A stretch of 64,000 bases of DNA from JBGTLU01 sp041743935 (GCA_041743935.1 JBGTLU010000021.1:17011-81010), one strand, 5' to 3'; shown: positions 42,158 through 51,044, counted from the first letter of the stretch. Numbers and translations: made by a program. The notes: generated by a model not told the origin, from the sequence alone.

Positions 42158-43666
42158 CTAAGTTCTATTCGCAATTTCTGTTTTTATCAGTTTTGAAATT
42201 TGTAAAAAAGGTATGAGTTGGAAAAACGCTGCCAACAGGATAGATAGTATAAACCAAATACTTAAACTAATTATCCAATGCACAGAAATCAAAGATGAAG
42301 TATATAAAGTGCTTGCCACCACAATAATATAAATTAAAGCAGCACCTAACTTTTTATAATTTAGGTGGATATTAAATGAAACGTAAGCATAGTATTGGTG
42401 TGCAAGCCCGCTAAACAACAAGGCCGAAACATTGGAAATAGCTGCACCTATTGCGCCGTAAACAGGTATTAAAATTAAATTAAGCATTACACTAATTAAA
42501 ATGGATATGCTTGCTATACTAATTAACAATTTTAATCGACCGGCTGCTGTAAGTAAAGTGCCAAAAATATACGTTGTAGATAAAGCAAATGTGCTTATAA
42601 ACAATATACCAAATACCTCTGCTATTGCAAAAGCACCTAATTTGCTGTATAGCATTTCCATAATAGCTAATCGGTAATAATAGCCACCTAAAATCAACAA
42701 CAAGGTAGGAATGATCAATAAGGTATAACTAACAAAAAGCAATGGTTTAATGTCCTCTTTCTTTTTTAGCATGTTAGAAAACATGGGTAAAAGTAAACCA
42801 GCAAATAAAACCGAAAACATATTGCTTGCATCTACCAATCGGTAAGCTGCTGCATAAACTCCAGCTTCGGCTTTACCGTTTGGTAAAAGTCTTTCCAGAA
42901 AAATACTATCTATCCGCATGTAAATGGTCATGAGTACAAATAATAATGCATACGGAGCAGCACTCTTTAGGATATAATAAAACAGTGCTTTATTGAATTT
43001 TAAACGTGGTAGCTGTATTCTTTTGCCTAAAAGGAACAAACACAGCAAAATAGTAAGGATATAGCTAAATCCTTGTGCATAAATAAAAAACTCTATAGTA
43101 ATTTTAAACTCAAACCAATTACTCCAAAGAATTGGTCCACAAATAATAATCATCCATAACTTATCAAAAACAGAAAGAAAACTATCGGTTTTAAATTGCT
43201 GTAATGCCGTAAAATTGGTACGTAAATACAGGATGAATGAAAGTAATATTTGGTTTATACCTAATAGCATCAAAAGGTAGCCTTGCCAGGTAGAATAACC
43301 TACTATCCAAGCTGCAATTAATAGAAAAAAGATATAGATAGCCGATAAAAAAAGTTTGATAAACACTATACCCGAAAAATATTTTCCGATTAAATGTATG
43401 TGTTGGCTTAGATTTCGGTTATTGAAATTTGTTATCCCAGCATCCAACAATATATTAAATAAGAAAGAGAAATTTAATAATGCGAAGTATAACCCATAAT
43501 CATTTACACCTACTTGAAGTTGAACACCGCGGTCAATGCCAAAAATCCAGATAGGTTTTATTAAAAGGTTGATTACAACCAGTAGAAAAAGATTTAGGAT
43601 AAAGGTTCTAGGCATCTGGGATGCTAAACTGGTATTTTTTTTCAAAAATATCAGAATAAATCTCAT
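42158..43666 (-). CDS. Polysaccharide flippase (Wzx/MATE-like, oligosaccharide flippase family)
   Basis: This 502-residue protein has 12-14 transmembrane segments and the N-terminal region of the Wzx family (GVNDYGLYFALLNFSFLFN, in part; NRNLSQHIH). Such proteins flip lipid-linked oligosaccharide to the periplasm. It is first in a minus-strand run with Wzz and the ligase, and divergent from a GT9. A membrane lipid-II-type flippase is less likely given the cluster. Confidence 0.85.
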   Translation of the reverse strand: MRFILIFLKKNTSLASQMPRTFILNLFLLVVINLLIKPIWIFGIDRGVQLQVGVNDYGLYFALLNFSFLFNILLDAGITNFNNRNLSQHIHLIGKYFSGIVFIKLFLSAIYIFFLLIAAWIVGYSTWQGYLLMLLGINQILLSFILYLRTNFTALQQFKTDSFLSVFDKLWMIIICGPILWSNWFEFKITIEFFIYAQGFSYILTILLCLFLLGKRIQLPRLKFNKALFYYILKSAAPYALLFVLMTIYMRIDSIFLERLLPNGKAEAGVYAAAYRLVDASNMFSVLFAGLLLPMFSNMLKKKEDIKPLLFVSYTLLIIPTLLLILGGYYYRLAIMEMLYSKLGAFAIAEVFGILFISTFALSTTYIFGTLLTAAGRLKLLISIASISILISVMLNLILIPVYGAIGAAISNVSALLFSGLAHQYYAYVSFNIHLNYKKLGAALIYIIVVASTLYTSSLISVHWIISLSIWFILSILLAAFFQLIPFLQISKLIKTEIANRT

Positions 43667-43683
43667 AATGCCCGACTAAAAAT

Positions 43684-43691
43684 TATTTTTG
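43684..43691 (+). promoter_or_regulatory. -7 element TATTTTTG for the GT9-rnhB-GT2 unit
   Basis: TATTTTTG is a perfect TAnnTTTG nine bases upstream of the ATG at 43701. The predicted leader is about six bases. It argues against an open TTG start at 43689, which lies within the element. Confidence 0.5.
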
Positions 43692-43700
43692 CCAAGCAAT

Positions 43701-44750
43701 ATGCTTCAGAAACTTAAAAAGTCAGTATTTAAACAAGAGAAGTACGTTTACTTTATCTCGGTGTTGGTTTCTAAACTAATTAATAGGTTTAAAAACCCTC
43801 ATCAACAATCTTACAATACTATTTTGGTTGTAAAACTCGATGAAATAGGCGACATGGTTACCTCCTTGCATGTTTTTGAGTTTTTGAAGGTTTCTTACCC
43901 GGATGCTAATATTACGCTATGGTGCAAATCATTTATCACACCGCTTGTAAAAAACGACCCAAATATTCATCGTGTTATAAATCATGTTAAAGATTTAGAA
44001 AAGAAATATGATTTAATTATTGATTTAAGAGGAAATTGGCAATCCATTTGGTATGCAATTTCTCATCCGTCAAAATACAGATTAGATAGAGCAAGAATAA
44101 GGCTAATTAATAAACTCAATAGTGGTCATCCGCACGAGGTAGAAACCAATTTGCAGGTTATTATGCCAGTACTTAAGCAAAAGATTTTTTATCCAAAACT
44201 AAAGATCTATTTTTCTGAAGAAGATACAGAAAGAGCAAAAGCTTACATCCAAGAAAATAAATTAACAAACTATGCCATACTACACATAGGCACACGTAGA
44301 GCATTAAAAAAATGGCCAATTGAAAATTATATTCTTTTGGCTAGTTACCTAAAAAAGGAGAAAAACTTAGACGTAGTTTTTTGTGGCGATGCAAATGATG
44401 CTATAGATATTGCAGTGGCTCAAAAAATTATTCCGTTTAAAACCTACTCCATTGCCGGTACGCATTCTTTGTTAGAATTTGCTGCGCTGGCATCGTATGC
44501 AAAAATTTTTATCGGCAACGATAGCGGTCCTATGCACATTTCTTCAGCAGTAGATATTTTAGTTTTAGGCTTATTTGGGCCAAGTGAACCAACGGTATTT
44601 TATCCCTATGGCAAAAAATCAACTTATATCCATTACGTATTGGAGTGTAATCCATGCGATCAGATACATTGTGTTTTTCCGGAAAATACATGTATAAAAA
44701 GAATAAAGCTGGAAGAAGTTATCCAAAAAATAAATGAACTGGGAGTATGA
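43701..44750 (+). CDS. Glycosyltransferase family 9 (heptosyltransferase-like)
   Basis: The 349-residue GT-B fold protein starts at ATG 43701 (MLQKLKKSVFKQEKY). Motifs are ILVVKLDEIGDMVTSLHVFEFL (in part) around residues 41-60 and LHIGTRRALKKWP (about 195) with GNDSGPMHISSAVDI (about 273). The C-terminal portion has three to four Cys (CNPCDQIHC). The N-terminal 35 residues before the Rossmann fold are longer than in the GT9 at 3197. The stop overlaps the rnhB start (ATGA). It probably acts on LPS or the polysaccharide assembled by the neighbouring divergent genes. Confidence 0.85.
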   Translation: MLQKLKKSVFKQEKYVYFISVLVSKLINRFKNPHQQSYNTILVVKLDEIGDMVTSLHVFEFLKVSYPDANITLWCKSFITPLVKNDPNIHRVINHVKDLEKKYDLIIDLRGNWQSIWYAISHPSKYRLDRARIRLINKLNSGHPHEVETNLQVIMPVLKQKIFYPKLKIYFSEEDTERAKAYIQENKLTNYAILHIGTRRALKKWPIENYILLASYLKKEKNLDVVFCGDANDAIDIAVAQKIIPFKTYSIAGTHSLLEFAALASYAKIFIGNDSGPMHISSAVDILVLGLFGPSEPTVFYPYGKKSTYIHYVLECNPCDQIHCVFPENTCIKRIKLEEVIQKINELGV

Positions 44751-45352
44751 TACTTTCGCTCAAATACCAAAATAATCTGATAGAAGCTGGATGCGACGAA
44801 GCCGGAAGAGGTTGTTTGGCTGGCCCTGTGGTTGCTGCGGCAGTAATTTTGCCCGATAATTTTCATCATCCCTTATTAAATGATTCAAAAAAAGTTACTA
44901 CACGAAACAGATTAATTCTAAAAGAATACATACAAGAGCATGCAATTGCTTGGGCTGTTGCAAGAATAGAACCTGCCAAAATCGATTCCATAAACATTTT
45001 AAATGCTTCATTTTTGGCCATGCATAAAGCCATTCATCAACTTAAAACAAAACCCGGTTTATTGTTGATTGACGGAAATAGATTTACCCCATATCCAGAT
45101 ATACCACACGTATGCATTGTTAAAGGCGATGCAAAATTCATGACAATTGCTGCTGCTTCTATATTGGCCAAAACCTACAGAGATGAAATAATGGAGAAAC
45201 TAAGCGTTGAGTTTCCGGTATATGATTGGAAACAAAATAAAGGTTATCCAACAGAAAAACACAGAATTTCCATAACAACTCACGGAGCCACTTTTTACCA
45301 TCGTAAAACGTTTAACCTTGTAAGTAAAATTTCAAAAACATTTATTGAGTGA
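44747..45352 (+). CDS. rnhB: Ribonuclease HII
   Basis: RNase HII removes ribonucleotides from DNA. The 201 residues begin with the catalytic AGCDEAGRGCLAGPVVAAA segment (Asp17, Glu18). LLIDGN near residue 103, KGDAKFMTIAAASILAKTYRD (in part) near 125 and GYPTEKH near 165 are the further motifs. It overlaps the upstream GT9 (ATGA) and the downstream GT2 (GTGA) by four bases, so it is translationally coupled within a glycosyltransferase operon. This is unusual, as rnhB commonly sits near rpl genes or lone. Confidence 0.94.
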   Translation: MILSLKYQNNLIEAGCDEAGRGCLAGPVVAAAVILPDNFHHPLLNDSKKVTTRNRLILKEYIQEHAIAWAVARIEPAKIDSINILNASFLAMHKAIHQLKTKPGLLLIDGNRFTPYPDIPHVCIVKGDAKFMTIAAASILAKTYRDEIMEKLSVEFPVYDWKQNKGYPTEKHRISITTHGATFYHRKTFNLVSKISKTFIE

Positions 45353-46335
45353 GTAACAAAGCATCTATCATATTAGTTAATTACAATAATTGTAAAGACA
45401 CGCTAGAGTGTTTGGATAGTGTTTTGTTAATCAACTATCCAAATTTTGATATCATTATTGTGGATAATGGTTCTACAGACGATTCGTGGAGTGTTTTTAC
45501 GGAGTATGCTAATAAATCTCTTGAAAATAATCATGAGGTTTTGTGTTCACTCTTAGATGAAAACTTGCATCACATTAATGAAGTTCATGAGGTAAAATTG
45601 CCAAAAGTTATTTTTATAAAGTCGGATAAAAATTTAGGTTTTGCCGGAGGGAATAACTTAGGTCTTGCCTATGCCCGTCAGCAAAAGGGCTTTCAGTATG
45701 CATGGTTTTTAAATAACGATACCGTGGTAGAGCCAAACGCTTTGCGATATTTAATTGAAAAAATAAAAATAGATACCACCATTGGTATTGTAGGTTCTAA
45801 ATTATATTATTATGATAAACCTGCTGTTTTACAAGGCATTGGAGGAAAAATTAACAAACTTTTTGGCAGGATTATACACGTTGGTATAAATGAAGTGGAC
45901 GAGGGGCAATACAATGGCAAGGCTGCTGAAATTGATTACGTGATTGGAGCTTCGATGTTGGTATGCAAAACTTTTTTGAAAGATGTAGGGCCAATGAGTG
46001 AAGAATATTTTCTTTATTTCGAAGAATTAGATTGGGCTACTCGAGCAAAAAAAGCCGGATATAAATTGGCATATGCTCCGCAAAGTATTGTATATCATAA
46101 AGAAGGAGCTACCATTGGCAGAAATCCCAAAACAAACATCAGAAGCATGCAAAGCGAAGGTTATTTAATAAAAAACCGTATCCTTTTTTATAGCAATCAT
46201 TTTCCGGCATATTTACCTGGTGTATATTTAGGTTTTTTAGTGGATCTTTTCAGATACCTAAGGAATTTTCAATTCAAATACATATATAATTTATTGTTAA
46301 TTATCACCAGAATTAAACATCCAAAGGAACTCTAA
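45349..46335 (+). CDS. Glycosyltransferase family 2
   Basis: The 328-residue GT-A protein has a GTG start at 45349 that overlaps the rnhB stop. It carries ASIILVNYNNCKDTLECLD (4-22), VDNGSTDDSW (about 38-47), the acidic catalytic region AWFLNNDTVVEP near residue 121, and VIGASMLVCKTFL near 198. The last 60 residues are hydrophobic with two short segments, so the protein may be membrane-associated. It fits the rhamnosyltransferase-like group of family 2. It likely builds the surface polysaccharide; the donor is not known. Confidence 0.86.
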   Translation: MSNKASIILVNYNNCKDTLECLDSVLLINYPNFDIIIVDNGSTDDSWSVFTEYANKSLENNHEVLCSLLDENLHHINEVHEVKLPKVIFIKSDKNLGFAGGNNLGLAYARQQKGFQYAWFLNNDTVVEPNALRYLIEKIKIDTTIGIVGSKLYYYDKPAVLQGIGGKINKLFGRIIHVGINEVDEGQYNGKAAEIDYVIGASMLVCKTFLKDVGPMSEEYFLYFEELDWATRAKKAGYKLAYAPQSIVYHKEGATIGRNPKTNIRSMQSEGYLIKNRILFYSNHFPAYLPGVYLGFLVDLFRYLRNFQFKYIYNLLLIITRIKHPKEL

Positions 46336-46359
46336 ATTTCGGTTAATCGTGCTATTTAT

Positions 46360-46367
46360 TACTTTTG
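46360..46367 (+). promoter_or_regulatory. -7 element TACTTTTG for gcvT
   Basis: TACTTTTG matches TAnnTTTG. TTTC at 46337-46340 lies 19 bases upstream, a one-base mismatch to the -33 TTTG. The leader to ATG 46387 would be about 16 bases. Confidence 0.55.
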
Positions 46368-46386
46368 CTCTTTCACAAAATTCAGA

Positions 46387-47469
46387 ATGAAAAATACACC
46401 CCTTTTTCACATACATCAAAATCTTGGAGCTAAAATGGTTCCCTTTGCTGGGTATAATATGCCTGTTCAATATGCAGGAATATCCGCAGAACACGAAACC
46501 GTTAGAAAAGCAGTTGGTGTTTTTGATGTTTCTCACATGGGAGAATTTATCATAAAAGGAGATAAAGCATTAGATTTAATACAACGAGTTACTTCAAACG
46601 ATGCCTCAAAATTATATGATGGTAAAGTTCAATATTCTTGTTTGCCAAATAAATCTGGAGGTATAGTAGATGATTTATTAGTCTATCGGTTAAATGAAAA
46701 AACCTATATGTTGGTGGTTAATGCATCTAACATAGAAAAAGATTGGAATTGGATAGAGCAGTTTAATACAGAAGGTGCAGAAATGATTGATATTTCCGAC
46801 AAAACCTCTTTGTTGGCAGTGCAAGGCCCATTGGCTACCAAAGCATTACAAAGTTTAACCGACATGGATTTAGCTGCAATGGAATATTATTCCTTCCAAA
46901 AAGGAGTATTTGCCGGCGTTGAAAATGTGTTGGTTTCTGCTACTGGATATACAGGTGCCGGAGGTTTTGAAATCTATTTCGAAAATCAACATGCAGAAAA
47001 AATATGGAATGCCATTTTTGGTGCCGGTGAACCTTACGGCATTAAACCAATAGGTTTAGGAGCTAGAGATACCTTACGATTAGAAATGGGTTTTTGTTTA
47101 TACGGCAACGATATTGATGATACCACTTCGCCCATTGAAGCCGGTTTAGGCTGGATTACAAAATTTACCAAACCTTTCACTAATTCAGCCAATTTATTAG
47201 CCCAAAAAGAACAGGGGGTTCCTAGAAAATTGATTGGTTTCGAAATGATTGAAAGAGGAATACCACGTCATGATTATATCATTTTAGATGCTGTTGGAAA
47301 TCAAATCGGGAAAGTAACCTCTGGAACTCAATCTCCATCTTTGCAAAAAGCAATTGGTTTAGGATATGTTGCCAAAGAATTTGCTAAAGAAGGCACCGAA
47401 ATCTTTATTCAAATTCGCGATAATAAAATTAAAGCACAGGTGGTTAAATTCCCGTTTTATAAAGGCTGA
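46387..47469 (+). CDS. gcvT: Aminomethyltransferase (glycine cleavage T protein)
   Basis: GcvT transfers the aminomethyl carbon of glycine to tetrahydrofolate. The 360-residue protein starts MKNTPLFHIHQNLGAKMVPFAGYNMPVQY (in part), the typical signature, and includes GVFDVSHMGEF (about 43-53), the catalytic Asp in NDASKLYDGKVQYS, and GLGARDTLRLEMGFCLYGND (in part) near 222-241. The C-terminal barrel has VTSGTQSPSL. gcvH and gcvP are not in the window. It is followed directly by comB (one-base overlap). Confidence 0.95.
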   Translation: MKNTPLFHIHQNLGAKMVPFAGYNMPVQYAGISAEHETVRKAVGVFDVSHMGEFIIKGDKALDLIQRVTSNDASKLYDGKVQYSCLPNKSGGIVDDLLVYRLNEKTYMLVVNASNIEKDWNWIEQFNTEGAEMIDISDKTSLLAVQGPLATKALQSLTDMDLAAMEYYSFQKGVFAGVENVLVSATGYTGAGGFEIYFENQHAEKIWNAIFGAGEPYGIKPIGLGARDTLRLEMGFCLYGNDIDDTTSPIEAGLGWITKFTKPFTNSANLLAQKEQGVPRKLIGFEMIERGIPRHDYIILDAVGNQIGKVTSGTQSPSLQKAIGLGYVAKEFAKEGTEIFIQIRDNKIKAQVVKFPFYKG

Positions 47470-48188
47470 TGCAAAAAGTTGACGTTTGTTTCAGTCCGGC
47501 ACTGTTGCCACTATATTCCATTCAGGATAGTGTAGTGGTGGTAATTGATATCTTTAGAGCTACATCCTCCATTTGTTATGGAATAGATAATGGCGCTTCA
47601 GAAATTATTCCGGTTTCAACCGTTGAAGAATGCCAGAGTTATGTCGGGAAAGACTATTTATTGGCTGCAGAAAGAAACGGGGAAGTAGTTACAGGTTTCG
47701 ACTTCGGAAACTCTCCTTTTGCTTATTCTATATCTAAAGTAAAAAATAAAAAAATTGTACTTACCACCACCAATGGTACCAATGCAATTAATCTGTCTAA
47801 ACAGGCACATCAAATCATAATTGGTTCTTTTTTAAATCTTACTGCAGTTTGTAATTACTTAATAGCTAAGGATAGAAATGTATTATTGCTTTGCGCTGGG
47901 TGGAAAAATAAATTTAATTTAGAAGATAGTTTATTTGCTGGCGCGGTTGTAAATCAACTAAAATATGCAGAGCCTACATTGTGCGATGCTTCCATTGCTG
48001 CCGAAGATATTTATTTAAAAGCTAAACCCGATTTGCGAAAATACCTTCGTAAATCTTCTCATAGTCATCGTTTACAAGAATTAAATATCGAAAACGATAT
48101 TCTATTTTGTTTGCAGCAAGATATTGTACAAACCATACCGGTTTTACAAAATGGTAAAATAGTAAAAATGGATACTTCGTTAGAATAA
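47469..48188 (+). CDS. comB: 2-phosphosulfolactate phosphatase (ComB family)
   Basis: ComB dephosphorylates (2R)-phosphosulfolactate, known in archaeal coenzyme M synthesis. The 239 residues show the family's metal-binding signature: VVIDIFRATSSICYGIDNGA (in part, about 22-41), LLAAERNGEVVTGFDFGNSP (about 58-77, in part), and KIVLTTTNGTNAI (about 94-106). It starts one base inside the end of gcvT. Bacteria do not make coenzyme M by this route in general; in Bacteroidota a sulfolactate-type step could serve cysteate and sulfonolipid (capnine) formation. No comA or comC is seen in this window, so the link is inference. Confidence 0.8.
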   Translation: MQKVDVCFSPALLPLYSIQDSVVVVIDIFRATSSICYGIDNGASEIIPVSTVEECQSYVGKDYLLAAERNGEVVTGFDFGNSPFAYSISKVKNKKIVLTTTNGTNAINLSKQAHQIIIGSFLNLTAVCNYLIAKDRNVLLLCAGWKNKFNLEDSLFAGAVVNQLKYAEPTLCDASIAAEDIYLKAKPDLRKYLRKSSHSHRLQELNIENDILFCLQQDIVQTIPVLQNGKIVKMDTSLE

Positions 48189-48204
48189 ACAGAATCTGGT
48201 TTAT

Positions 48205-48534
48205 TTATGACTTTAGTTTAGGATTCTCTTTATGCCTTTTAGCATCACGAGTAGATTTTTTTAGCAAATTTTTTTCTAAAGCTTGAGTTAAATCTACATT
48301 TGTTTGGTTGGCAATACAAATCAAAACAAAAAGTACATCAGCCAATTCATCAGCTAAATCAATACTTTTATCCGTATCTTTTTCTGATTGTTCTCCATAC
48401 CTACGAGCTATAATTCGGGCAACTTCTCCAACCTCCTCTGTAAGTATAGCCATGTTGGTTAACTCATTGAAATACCTTACGCCATTTTCTTTAATCCAAT
48501 CATCTACTATTTTTTGAGCTTTAGAAATCTCCAT
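48205..48534 (-). CDS. MazG-like nucleotide pyrophosphohydrolase
   Basis: The 109-residue protein is an all-alpha NTP pyrophosphohydrolase of the MazG-like type. Helix 2 carries ILTEEVGEVARI (metal-binding Glu residues, about 29-40) and helix 3 DLADELADVLFVLIC (about 59-73), matching ExxE and ExxD patterns. It may clean the nucleotide pool (dUTP, dCTP or modified NTPs); the substrate is unknown. It is followed upstream by dtd on the same strand after 11 bases, so they are likely one unit. The gene is convergent with comB. Confidence 0.88.
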   Translation of the reverse strand: MEISKAQKIVDDWIKENGVRYFNELTNMAILTEEVGEVARIIARRYGEQSEKDTDKSIDLADELADVLFVLICIANQTNVDLTQALEKNLLKKSTRDAKRHKENPKLKS

Positions 48535-48545
48535 AATCTATTAAT

Positions 48546-48998
48546 TTATAATTCTGTTTTACTATCCATGATTATCGTAACCGGACCATCATTTACTAAA
48601 TTAACCTTCATATCTGCACCAAATTCGCCGGTTTGTATGGTCTTTCCAAATTCTTTTTCTAGGGTGGATATTAAAAATTGATATAGGGGGATTGCTTTTT
48701 CTGGTCGTGCAGCTTTTATGAATGAAGGTCTGTTTCCTTTTTTGGTTAACGCGTATAACGTAAACTGACTGATGAGCAGAATTTCGCCGTTTATGTCTTT
48801 TACAGATAAGTTCATTAATCCAGCAACATCACTGAAAATACGAAGATTAGCAATTTTGGCTGCTAACCAAATAGCATCTTTTTCTTCATCCTCTTGTTCA
48901 ATGCCAATTAAAACCAATAAACCCTGGTTTATTTCTGATTTAAGTACATCGCTAATAATCACAGAAGCTTCAGAAACTCGTTGAATAACTGCTCTCAT
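48546..48998 (-). CDS. dtd: D-aminoacyl-tRNA deacylase
   Basis: DTD removes D-amino acids mischarged onto tRNA. The 150 residues start MRAVIQRVSEASV, the family N-terminus, with LLISQFTLYALTKKGNRPSF (about 75-94, in part) containing the SQFTL motif and, near the C-terminus, the GPVTI element (NDGPVTIIMD, about 136-145) of the active site. The length is standard. It is co-directional with the MazG-like gene. Confidence 0.95.
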   Translation of the reverse strand: MRAVIQRVSEASVIISDVLKSEINQGLLVLIGIEQEDEEKDAIWLAAKIANLRIFSDVAGLMNLSVKDINGEILLISQFTLYALTKKGNRPSFIKAARPEKAIPLYQFLISTLEKEFGKTIQTGEFGADMKVNLVNDGPVTIIMDSKTEL

Positions 48999-49023
48999 GA
49001 TGAATTTAGAATTTTGGTTGTTG

Positions 49024-49079
49024 GATGTTAGTCAGTAACTAAACTTTTTAAACTGTTCAACAATTTAACGATTCAACAA
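49024..49079 (+). repeat. Low-complexity AACTTT / TTCAACAATT-type spacer
   Basis: The spacer holds AACTAAACTTTTTAAAC and two copies of TTCAACAATT (49057-49066 and 49072-49081). The same word-mix (AACTAAACTTTCTAAAC, TTCAACAATA) recurs at 57820-57900. It is not coding and has no structured unit length. Confidence 0.45.
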
Positions 49080-49424
49080 TTAAACACTAAACGACGTGCC
49101 GCAACCGCAGGTGTCTTTAGCGTTAGGGTTGCTAAATGTAAAACCTCTGGCATTTAATCCGTCTTGGAAATCAACTTCCATCCCAATTAAATATAATCCA
49201 TGTGCTTTGTTTAAAAATACACGAATCCCTTCTACTTCAAACTCTTGGTCGCCTTCTTTTTTTAAATCAAAACCTAAAATATAATTCATCCCTGAGCATC
49301 CACCACCTTCAACCCCAACACGTAAGCCGTGGTCTTCTGTCAACGATTGATCCTTATAAATTTTTTTTAATTCTTGTATGGCACCTTCGGTAAAAGATAC
49401 CGGAGTTGTTAATGTATTTTCCAT
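49080..49424 (-). CDS. Fe-S cluster assembly accessory protein, IscA/ErpA/SufA type
   Basis: A-type carriers accept Fe-S clusters and pass them to apo-proteins. The 114 residues show GCSGMNYILGF (Cys41 region) and the C-terminal DTCGCGTSFSV, giving the three conserved cysteines of the family. The length is normal. A perfect TATATTTG promoter box is at 49444-49451, giving a leader of about 16 bases. It is divergent from the mutase subunit. Whether it is IscA, SufA or ErpA cannot be told. The cysteine desulfurase at 18930 may be a partner. Confidence 0.9.
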   Translation of the reverse strand: MENTLTTPVSFTEGAIQELKKIYKDQSLTEDHGLRVGVEGGGCSGMNYILGFDLKKEGDQEFEVEGIRVFLNKAHGLYLIGMEVDFQDGLNARGFTFSNPNAKDTCGCGTSFSV

Positions 49425-49443
49425 TGATTTTACAATTAATTCA

Positions 49444-49451
49444 CAAATATA
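49444..49451 (-). promoter_or_regulatory. -7 element TATATTTG for the IscA-type gene
   Basis: The minus strand reads TATATTTG, a perfect TAnnTTTG, 20 bases from the ATG at 49424. Confidence 0.5.
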
Positions 49452-49496
49452 AGTTTAAATGCGGATTTTTGTTTTGCTTAGTACTAAAGAATTTAT

Positions 49497-51044
49497 ATGT
49501 CGAAGAAAATTACTACTACATCCGGAATAGAAATTAAAGAAAGTTATACGTCCTGTAATCCCATGACCGAGTTGCCAGGAGAATTTCCGTTTACTCGTGG
49601 AATACAGAAAGATATGTATAGGGGTAGACTTTGGACCATGCGCCAATATGCTGGTTTTTCTACTGCCGAAGAATCTAATAAACGCTATCATTATTTATTA
49701 AATCAAGGCACAACAGGCTTATCTGTAGCCTTTGATTTGCCAACACAAATCGGGTATGATTCTGATCATGATTTAGCAGATGGAGAAGTTGGAAAAGTGG
49801 GCGTAGCTATTGACTCATTAAAAGACATTGAGATTTTGTTTGATGGAATTGAGTTACAAAAAATAACCACTTCCATGACTATAAATGCTACTGCATCCAT
49901 GCTTTTAGCTATGTATTTAGCCTTAGCAAAAAAACAAGGAGCAGATTTAAAACAACTTTCAGGTACTGTACAAAACGATATTTTAAAAGAATATGCTGCA
50001 AGAGGAACGTATATCTACCCTCCAAAACCATCTATGCGCATCATTACCGATATTTTTGAGTATTGCAGCAAAGAGGTGCCCAAATGGAACACTATTTCCA
50101 TCTCTGGTTATCATATCCGCGAAGCAGGCTCAACAGCAGTGCAAGAGCTAGCATTTACCTTAGCAAATGGCAAAGCCTATTTAAAAGCTGCCATTCAGGC
50201 GGGATTAGATATAGATGTTTTTGCAAAACGATTGTCTTTTTTCTTTAATTGTCACAATCATTTTTTTGAAGAGATTGCAAAGTTTAGAGCCGCTCGAAGA
50301 ATGTGGGCAAAAATCACCAAAGAACTTGGTGCAAAAGATATACGTGCACAGCAACTACGTTTTCATACCCAAACTGGCGGGTCTACATTAACCGCACAAC
50401 AACCACAAAACAATATTGTGCGAGTTACAACGCAAGCAATAGCTGCAGTTTTGGGAGGTACGCAATCCTTACATACCAATGGTTTTGATGAAGCATTATC
50501 ACTTCCTACAGAAGAAGCAGCAAGAATTGCGCTTAGAACACAGCAAATTATAGCCTACGAGAGCGGAGTTATAGATACGGTAGATCCTATGGCGGGTTCT
50601 TTTTTTGTGGAGAATTTAACGGATGAAATGGAAGCTGCAGCCTGGAAATACATAGATAAAATTGATGCTTTAGGCGGTTCTGTTCAAGCTATTGAATCAG
50701 AATACATACAAACAGAAATTGCTAATGCCGCTTATCATTATCAGAAACAAATAGAAGATGGCTCGAAAATTATTGTGGGCGTTAATAAATTTGCTGTAAC
50801 CGAATCGCCAAACATGAATGTGTTTAGGGTGGATGACTCCATTAGATCTATTCAGATTCAGAAATTAGAAAAGCTAAAAGCAGAACGAAATTCAAAATTA
50901 GTAGAAGGATCTTTAGCCAATTTAAGACAAGCTGCTGTGGATGGAACTAACCTGATGCCGCACATCTTACATTCGGTAGAAAATTATGCAACCCTTGGCG
51001 AAATGGCTACTACACTTCGTGAAGTTTTTGGCGAACATCGTTAA
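49497..51044 (+). CDS. Methylmalonyl-CoA mutase large (catalytic) subunit without B12 domain
   Basis: The 515-residue protein is the TIM-barrel subunit of a B12-dependent acyl-CoA mutase. The motifs are LWTMRQYAGFSTAEES (about 40-55), LSVAFDLPTQIGYDSDH (in part), SGTVQNDILKEYAARGTYIY (in part), KWNTISISGYHIREAG (about 199-214), KRLSFFFN (about 243) and TQTGGSTLTAQQPQNNIVR (in part). The Tyr in RQYAGF and Arg in KRLSFF, which contact the carboxylate of methylmalonyl-CoA, are kept, favouring that substrate over isobutyryl-CoA. The C-terminal B12-binding domain is missing and the protein ends right after the barrel. A separate small subunit must be elsewhere. Confidence 0.85.
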   Translation: MSKKITTTSGIEIKESYTSCNPMTELPGEFPFTRGIQKDMYRGRLWTMRQYAGFSTAEESNKRYHYLLNQGTTGLSVAFDLPTQIGYDSDHDLADGEVGKVGVAIDSLKDIEILFDGIELQKITTSMTINATASMLLAMYLALAKKQGADLKQLSGTVQNDILKEYAARGTYIYPPKPSMRIITDIFEYCSKEVPKWNTISISGYHIREAGSTAVQELAFTLANGKAYLKAAIQAGLDIDVFAKRLSFFFNCHNHFFEEIAKFRAARRMWAKITKELGAKDIRAQQLRFHTQTGGSTLTAQQPQNNIVRVTTQAIAAVLGGTQSLHTNGFDEALSLPTEEAARIALRTQQIIAYESGVIDTVDPMAGSFFVENLTDEMEAAAWKYIDKIDALGGSVQAIESEYIQTEIANAAYHYQKQIEDGSKIIVGVNKFAVTESPNMNVFRVDDSIRSIQIQKLEKLKAERNSKLVEGSLANLRQAAVDGTNLMPHILHSVENYATLGEMATTLREVFGEHR

